64,000 nucleotides of DNA from Echinarachnius parma (Eukaryota > Echinodermata > Echinoidea > Clypeasteroida > Echinarachniidae). Position numbers and translations under genes: made by a program. The notes beneath the pieces were generated by a model. It saw only the letters and a program-made list of their open reading frames with translations, had not been told where the DNA came from and made no database searches. The stretch is from assembly GCA_037951105.1 (NCBI GenBank), contig JBAMJV010007426.1:1-64000 (forward strand), in the 5' to 3' direction. This document shows positions 62,101 through 64,000 of the stretch, in pieces; position 1 is the stretch's first letter; each line of letters begins with the position of its first letter.

Positions 62101-62844
62101 AATAATATCTTTATTTTCCCTGCTGTTAACCCTTTGACTTGCAGTGGTGGTATAACATTGTATACAATTATAATGTGAAAACTTTGTTCTTTCAAAGGGA
62201 CATTGTTATTTCACTCTTTTATTTTGTGTTTGACTTACTATGTCTGAAACTAGACCACATCGACCATGTTCTGTTCTGTTTTAAAACTAAATGGTAGACA
62301 GAAAAATCAGTCGAGAAAAGACTGATATATTGCAACTTTGATTTTTTTTTTTTCCTTCAAATAAACGAATAATTCAAAATCAAATAACACAAATCAAAAC
62401 ATAACGTTAAAAAATAAAACTAGAAATGTAAGTTTAAAAACAAGGATGTTAAAAAAGGGATGTTAAAAAAGGAATGTTAACGACTTGAATACTACAGCAC
62501 AGCTTACTGTCTAACATTAATCACATACATGAATTGAATTGCAAAAGTAATTTCACACACTTTCAATTCATGTTATTCATCATTCAAAAAAGATGTGGGG
62601 TCACTGCACTTCCACACCACAGTAATTGAATGTATTCTTTATTTAATGTATTGCCCCACATATTGAAATTTATGTTAAGAACAAAAAATGCGCTTACTTG
62701 TATTTCAAAATCCTGTGGATACATGGTCTTGGCTGTAAGAAGGATTGATTTGCATGCATATCGATCATCCTGCTGCTTCAAACAACAATGAGACTTTTCA
62801 ACTAACCAATTTGGTATAGTTTCTGAAGTAGTTTGATGCTCCAT
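49644..62844 (-). CDS. INTS10: INTS10 gene, whole coding span (16 exons)
   Basis: Encodes a 689-residue orthologue of Integrator complex subunit 10 (human about 710 residues). Sixteen GT-AG exons join with consistent phases and no internal stop. Family landmarks in order: LLTAKTMYPQDFEIQ (human 'WLITARSLYPADFNIQ'), an SQVLLEDLE segment followed by a basic lysine/arginine/histidine stretch (residues 340-355, a possible nuclear localisation signal), LLKRWKADSWTWL (human 'CLAWKTDTWLWL'), LIVLMQYNWPRDEHMFNEAV (human 'VIVLLQQEWPRGENLFLKAV'), NIDILEEFAHL and TVTRGVTRGGKEEFRAAMER. INTS10 is known from other animals to sit with INTS13 and INTS14 in a peripheral arm of the nuclear Integrator complex, which cleaves nascent snRNA and attenuates mRNA transcription. 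Extra decayed copies of exons 8, 10, 13 and 14 lie in its introns. Identity rests on recalled family sequence, not a search. Confidence 0.95.
49807..50940. other. INTS10 intron 15
   Basis: An A-rich simple-sequence tract (AAATA/AACAAA) fills 50058-50200. A fragment GGGGGGCACCCTGTATA near 50672-50690 resembles the inverted repeat at 38872. The 104-codon open frame at 50428 has no recognised family. Confidence 0.5.
50941..51034 (-). CDS. INTS10: INTS10 exon 15
   Basis: Codes residues 605-635 plus two bases: NIDILEEFAHLYTDDGGNVN then LDLLPSATVVQ. The acceptor is cttgccaaag and the donor is CAGAG|gtaagc. It matches human 'NIDMLEEFAYLRTQEGGKIH'. Confidence 0.93.
51457..51622 (-). CDS. INTS10: INTS10 exon 14 (intact copy)
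   Basis: Codes residues 550-604 plus one base: KRVLHRADSNDTGLGHLIVL then MQYNWPRDEHMFNEAVRRIR and KQGSFSYHSFCNYII. The acceptor is attccttcag and the donor is ATCA|gtatcc. It matches human 'LGHVIVLLQQEWPRGENLFL' and 'GNFQYENFFNYV'. It is markedly more GC-rich than its flanks. Confidence 0.95.
51700..51775 (-). pseudogene. INTS10 exon 14 relic
   Basis: A shortened copy just upstream of exon 14. Acceptor-like atcttatag is followed by KRVLDRADSNDQALDG and then TAG. A central deletion joins the 5' end to a GDEHVL remnant equivalent to RDEHMF in the intact exon. Confidence 0.82.
52118..53380. repeat. tandem repeat element with DR1-like TGACCTTTGACC cores
   Basis: About seven and a half units of roughly 145 bp between 52240 and 53290, each with GTGACCTTTGACCTCATGAC, CCCCAAAATCTAATCAG, GATACATACATGTACCAAGT, TTGGTCAGAATC, GTTCTTGAGATAACGCGATC and ACGAGCTATTTTTGCATATA blocks. 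The element opens with a palindrome TTCGACTGCGCGCAGTCGAA and ATGATGCCTCCG, and closes with a CGTACGTACG/GGAC simple tract and CGGAGGCATAA, so ATGCCTCCG/CGGAGGCAT form inverted ends. Single or partial units occur at 21340-21560 and about 56470-56590. Confidence 0.87.
53397..53591 (-). CDS. INTS10: INTS10 exon 13 (intact copy)
   Basis: Codes residues 485-549: DACDCVLQAISILKPNYMEG to STLLPYCLQLILLAFK. The acceptor is ctatttccag and the donor is TTCAAG|gtattt. The end matches human 'AIMPYCLHLMLACFK'. The middle is glycine/serine rich (SEGTLTGGGRSGR). Two partial copies lie upstream in the preceding intron. Confidence 0.92.
53650..53772 (-). pseudogene. INTS10 exon 13 relic 2
   Basis: Copy of the 5' 60 percent of exon 13. 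The acceptor-like gaatttccag is followed by DVCDCVLQSISILKPNYMEG then SIDRGIASEGSSMGQG, after which homology stops. There is no donor at the homologous position; the frame continues open into the intron before exon 13, but out of phase with it. Confidence 0.82.
53818..53912 (-). pseudogene. INTS10 exon 13 relic 3
   Basis: Third, more diverged copy covering the middle of the exon: KPDSIKGNPGWGVASEGSPT then GRAF. The acceptor end is lost (cattctcaagcccgattcc) and no donor is present. Confidence 0.72.
53913..54099. other. INTS10 intron 12 remainder
   Basis: AT-rich; a short TATATATATA tract near 53994. Nothing else. Confidence 0.4.
54100..54240 (-). CDS. INTS10: INTS10 exon 12
   Basis: Codes residues 438-484: GESVQAVGMLQARLKADQDG then TTTLDTNERMKILVQLASIY and YSMTRLS. 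The acceptor is tccctattag and the donor is TTATCG|gtaagc. It matches human 'GQYKKAIASLHHLAALQGSI' and 'RALIQLATCHFALGEYRM'. Confidence 0.92.
54672..54840. repeat. ATC microsatellite
   Basis: A nearly pure (ATC)n tract with a few CATCACTATC interruptions, immediately downstream of the INTS10 exon 11 donor. It gives poly-Ile, poly-Ser and poly-Asp open frames on both strands that are not genes. Confidence 0.92.
54853..54935 (-). CDS. INTS10: INTS10 exon 11
   Basis: Codes residues 410-437: DFSWLLKRWKADSWTWLSSF then QADRLFYL. The acceptor is tcgtacag and the donor is TATCTA|gtaagt. It matches human 'FTRICLAWKTDTWLWLRIFL', including the WKxDxWxWL core. The donor abuts a long ATC/GAT microsatellite in the intron. 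Confidence 0.92.
55019..55130 (-). repeat. tRNA-derived SINE 4 (best tRNA-like head)
   Basis: The minus strand has A box TAGCTCAGTTGGTAGAGCA, anticodon-arm-like CCGGTCTAGCAATCCAG and B box GGGTTCGAATCC. The loop CTAGCAA would place AGC (alanine) as the anticodon. The acceptor stem does not pair, and the arms carry mismatches, so it is a SINE head and not a functional tRNA gene. Confidence 0.75.
55283..55355 (-). other. INTS10 exon 10 copy 3, possible alternative exon
   Basis: A 73-bp segment reads NITEVFYTAMNTWQLFNLNK then TSIE. The acceptor-like sequence is ctcctctcagcag and the donor-like sequence is GAAA|gtgagc. It enters at phase 0 and leaves at phase 1, exactly as exon 10 does, so it could replace exon 10 between exons 9 and 11 without a frameshift, giving 24 instead of 46 residues. 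It keeps the tryptophan that exon 10 lacks. Whether it is spliced cannot be told from sequence; it may simply be a relic. Confidence 0.4.
55489..55565 (-). pseudogene. INTS10 exon 10 copy 2
   Basis: Copy of the 3' half of exon 10. It reads EITEAFHIAVDSWQLLYSND then IDFYR, with acceptor-like attag and donor-like ATAG|gttagc. It has no stop, but one extra base relative to exon 10 makes the exit phase wrong for exon 11, so use of this copy would frameshift. Confidence 0.72.
55649..55787 (-). CDS. INTS10: INTS10 exon 10
   Basis: Codes residues 364-409 plus one base: DSDGSDDVSDMIQSSEVMPL then SAEITEAFHTAMNSLQLLNS and NDSSVE. The acceptor is cctgtgtgtag and the donor is GAAG|gtgatc. It corresponds to human 'VLESFKLARESWELLYSLEF'. 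The tryptophan of SWELL is leucine in this exon but is tryptophan in the two extra copies in the next intron. Confidence 0.87.
55866..56263. other. INTS10 intron 9, nothing recognised
   Basis: AT-rich intronic sequence with a repeated phrase 'tttgcccattyrggc' (56047 and 56156). No exon-like segment. Confidence 0.4.
56264..56388 (-). CDS. INTS10: INTS10 exon 9, basic stretch
   Basis: Codes residues 322-363: GTAGHHHQSQVLLEDLEP then a lysine/histidine/arginine-rich run (residues 340-355) ending EGDRDVHN. The acceptor is cttgttcag and the donor is CACAAT|gtaagt. QVLLEDLE aligns with human 'LVLLEDVSN', which is likewise followed by a basic segment, so a nuclear localisation role is a reasonable inference. 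Confidence 0.9.
56622..56715 (-). pseudogene. INTS10 exon 8 relic 4
   Basis: Fourth copy and the most distant. The minus strand reads ..aagcctgcataatatgccag..tgatgactcctcaacagtatgcgggt, clearly homologous to the exon 8 3' half but with an in-frame TAA early on and small indels. The donor position reads GCGG|gt. Confidence 0.8.
56785..56870 (-). pseudogene. INTS10 exon 8 relic 3
   Basis: Third copy, matching only the last roughly 85 bases of exon 8. The penultimate part reads CCTCAATAGTATGCAG, so a glutamine codon of the intact exon has become a stop. The donor-like GCAG|gtaaaa is kept. Confidence 0.83.
57000..57112 (-). pseudogene. INTS10 exon 8 relic 2
   Basis: Copy of the 3' two-thirds of exon 8 just downstream of it. 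It reads TSIPKPAFYASLALLPRAAH then RYASLMTPQQYA and keeps a donor-like GCAG|gtacta with the right phase. The first third of the exon (GLGESWSIIQKQM) and a clear acceptor are missing. Confidence 0.85.
57178..57344 (-). CDS. INTS10: INTS10 exon 8 (intact copy)
   Basis: Codes residues 266-321 plus one base: GLGESWSIIQKQMQRHGGSG and KPAFYASLALLLRAAHRYAS then LMTPQQYA. The acceptor is tttttacag and the donor is GCAG|gtaaaa. It aligns with human 'VVYSTMLVFFKNAFQYVNSI'. It is the only complete one of four tandem copies; three shortened relics follow in the intron (57000-57112, 56785-56870 and 56622-56715). Confidence 0.92.
57740..58001 (-). CDS. INTS10: INTS10 exon 7
   Basis: Codes residues 179-265 plus two bases, the longest exon (262 bp). 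It runs from VYKILPFVLSMDKLGQHCSS to SPWDNLQHMMKLVARSNQWE and TGFIAPVG. The acceptor is gaccacag and the donor is GGAAG|gtagtg. It aligns with human 'VDPWERLFKILNVVGMRCEW'; the linker before it is of different composition. Confidence 0.92.
58444..58525 (-). CDS. INTS10: INTS10 exon 6
   Basis: Codes residues 152-178 plus one base: ISLVETLLSTEKSEGAKIVA then NPYRRLM. The acceptor is ttctccag and the donor is ATGG|gtaaga. It matches human 'VGLGEALLEAETIEEQESPV' and the following FRKLFV. Confidence 0.9.
58960..59195. repeat. poly-C/G element with TGCC-type units
   Basis: Short repeated units (atggccatattctggcaaaa, cattcgggggaaaacatatc, atattcaggaaaagtca, tttcgggcaaaaga) precede a C run at 59150-59171 and end GCTCCTACGCCCATGA. 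It is the reverse-oriented relative of 16160-16510. Confidence 0.6.
59270..59352 (-). CDS. INTS10: INTS10 exon 5
   Basis: Codes residues 124-151: DQCPNILEKCRLRLLLLQRF then NKGGHEEA. The acceptor is cactgcag and the donor is GCG|gtatgt. It matches human 'EQCFNTLERSEMLLLLLRRF'. Confidence 0.92.
59778..59834 (-). CDS. INTS10: INTS10 exon 4
   Basis: Codes residues 105-123 plus one base: EVYEELPTSTQKEILSLCI. The acceptor is tctctgcag and the donor is ATAG|gtaaga. It matches human 'SLFETLPGRVQCEMLLKV'. At 57 bp it is the shortest exon of the gene. Confidence 0.9.
   Translation of the reverse strand, partial: KCTRNCRPAHRKRSCPSV
60178..60275 (-). CDS. INTS10: INTS10 exon 3
   Basis: Codes residues 72-104 plus one base: KFQQQPKMLSELTAISKSLQ then GDSKDIHASFLK. 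The acceptor is gtagttttag and the donor is AAAG|gtaagt. It matches human 'NFPDQPVVWREISIITSALR'. The acceptor six bases downstream of the polypyrimidine tract was chosen because it keeps the phase. Confidence 0.88.
60385..60944. mobile_element. TTAA-flanked MITE f
   Basis: Ends AGGGGAATTCCACCCC and GGCCCGGAATACCCCT, flanked by TTAA (60381-60384, 60945-60948). It lies in INTS10 intron 2 and has no coding frame. Confidence 0.75.
61281..61785. mobile_element. TTAA-flanked MITE g
   Basis: Ends AGGGGTAGTTTAGTTTTTTT and ..AAACTGTACTACCCCT, flanked by TTAA (61277-61280, 61786-61789). Its last 130 bp resemble the end of the element at 19899-20727, so the two share ancestry. Confidence 0.8.
61829..61896 (-). 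CDS. INTS10: INTS10 exon 2
   Basis: Codes residues 50-71 plus two bases: YQAYCFEKSAQNVKQSAALL. The acceptor is tctcaacag and the donor is AAGAT|gtaagc. It matches human 'YEMYTIERNAERTATAGRLL'. Confidence 0.9.
61897..62697. other. INTS10 intron 1, nothing recognised
   Basis: AT-rich. A stretch around 61960-62060 (gcatagagttcaatgcaaa..gcaggcaagcttgaaaagtagc) resembles text at about 34655-34720 and 32125-32145, suggesting another dispersed repeat. Confidence 0.45.
62698..62844 (-). CDS. INTS10: INTS10 exon 1 (start codon exon)
   Basis: Codes residues 1-49. It starts MEHQTTSETIPNWLVEKSHC and ends TAKTMYPQDFEIQ; the donor is ATACAA|gtaagc. The ATG has a favourable context (aaaATGG). The stretch from KSILLTAK to FEIQ aligns with the first conserved helix of human INTS10. 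Confidence 0.92.
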
Positions 62845-63436
62845 TTTGCCCTTGTTCCTGCATGCACCAACTTATTATTTTCAGAATTCGTGCATGCGAT
62901 ATCGATAGCCTAGCCTGGCGGTACAGTCGTTTGTATACTAGCCTTCTGTGCGCTGAGATCGTAAAGGCAGGGAAGTGCATGCCGGAGGGCACTGTGCTTA
63001 ATATAGGTAGTATCATAGAGTATTATAGAAAATGCCTTCTACTATTTTATGAACTCTAATTAAATAGATTACGCAACAGCGAAATGGTGTTATAAATGAA
63101 GATTATATTTTTAAAATGAAAACAACATTTAATTATTATGGACTACTATAGTAGTAGGACTACTATAATAGTAGTCGGCCTACCGTATATCCTTTGGAAA
63201 TTAAATAATGAAAAACTCAATCTTTTTTAATGAAATATAAACAAGTTTTATTAAATAAGTATCAGTCAGAAATATAGACAACTTAATAGTCTGTAGTGTT
63301 TGTTATCGTACTCTTGTTATAATCATAATATAGTAAATATAATATAAAGACTATAGAGTATACCTCTAATCTGTAATGTTTTATCCTGCTGAAAGTTTGT
63401 TTCTTTCCCGGGGGGGGGGGGGGTCTGTCCTCATAG
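62845..63436. other. INTS10 upstream flank
   Basis: Sequence 5' of the INTS10 ATG. No TATA box or other clear promoter element was recognised. A short near-palindromic tract (ctactatagtagtaggactactataatagtagt) is at 63142-63174 and a G run at 63410-63423. Confidence 0.45.
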
Positions 63437-64000
63437 AAAGGGGGGTATCATGCGTGACCAAGAATTCGAGTAAAAAGGGTGTTTTTTTACGATCAGGCAA
63501 GTTACTCGAGTATCTTGAATAGTGTCTCAAAATCACCCAAAATCAGGAAAAAGGGTATCTTTTTTAGGCTGATGAGTTACGCATTTAGGGTCTCAAAAAT
63601 TCAGCTTACTTGCTTAGGGTTCATTCAACACTAGAACAAGTTTTAGTCACCGTTTTGAGCTGAAATATCCACCAAATCCCGGTCCAAAACATCGCACACG
63701 TTCCACGTTCGCTGTTTGCTGTTCCATATCGTGCTCATAGGTTGGAAAAACAACTTATTTACGTTATGCTTGATCAAGGGCCTCATGCAAGGAAAGCAAA
63801 ATAGTATTACTTGCTTAGGCAAAGTTAGGGTATCAAAAATAGTTATAACTTGCTTAGGGGTTTACACAAAATTGATTACTTATACTTAGGGTAGCAAATT
63901 ACCGATAATCATACTTACTTAGGGTGTATTTTTTTCACAACGCAAATACTTGTTTAGGGTGCTTTTGGCAAGTCCTTGGTCACGCATGATACCCCCCTTT
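63437..64000. mobile_element. inverted-repeat element with ACTTGCTTAGGGT motifs, at window edge
   Basis: The left end AAAGGGGGGTATCATGCGTG continuing ACCAAG is a perfect 26-bp inverted copy of the last 26 bases of the window. The interior repeats ACTTGCTTAGGGT-like words (about 63609, 63810, 63851, 63885, 63915 and 63948). The outer flank on the right is beyond the window, so no target duplication can be checked. Confidence 0.78.

Overview
This 64 kb window is animal nuclear DNA: AT-rich, intron-bearing and crowded with short transposon-derived repeats. The repeat style (TTAA- and TA-flanked miniature elements, TGACCTTTGACC-containing tandem repeats, tRNA-derived SINEs, homopolymer-G elements) together with the protein sequences suggests a marine deuterostome, most likely an echinoderm such as a sea urchin. 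That is an inference from repeat style, not a species identification. No bacterial-type gene, CRISPR array or rRNA/tRNA gene was found.

Two protein-coding genes were reconstructed exon by exon, both on the minus strand and lying head to tail. INTS10 (Integrator complex subunit 10) runs from its ATG at 62844 to its stop at 49644. It has 16 coding exons, all GT-AG with matching phases, and encodes 689 residues. HSPBAP1 (a JmjC/cupin-fold protein) runs from its ATG at 46767 to its stop at 13185. It has 6 coding exons and encodes 727 residues. Its first intron is 17 kb and it has a very large last exon. About 2.9 kb separates the INTS10 stop from the HSPBAP1 start.

Region by region: 1-13 kb is intergenic DNA with a SINE, poly-G elements, a foldback-like inverted repeat built from CCATCTTG units (4.1-10.1 kb) and a second hairpin element built from AAATGTCC units (8.1-9.0 kb). 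13.2-29.5 kb is the 3' part of HSPBAP1 with its introns, which hold a long palindrome, a duplicated segment disrupted by two TTAA insertions, a non-LTR retrotransposon tail and a DR1-like tandem repeat. 29.5-46.6 kb is HSPBAP1 intron 1, with a roughly 2.3 kb tandem repeat and several nested inverted-repeat elements. 46.6-49.6 kb is HSPBAP1 exon 1 and the intergenic gap. 49.6-62.8 kb is INTS10, and 62.8-64 kb is its upstream flank, ending in another inverted-repeat element.

The most unusual signal is that at least seven of the 22 coding exons, spread over both genes, are accompanied by extra, diverged and mostly broken copies of themselves in the adjacent intron, up to four copies per exon. 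One INTS10 copy (55283-55355) keeps splice sites and phase that would allow it to replace the normal exon. A second recurring signal is a set of otherwise unrelated inverted-repeat elements, each sprinkled internally with its own 8-14 bp motif.
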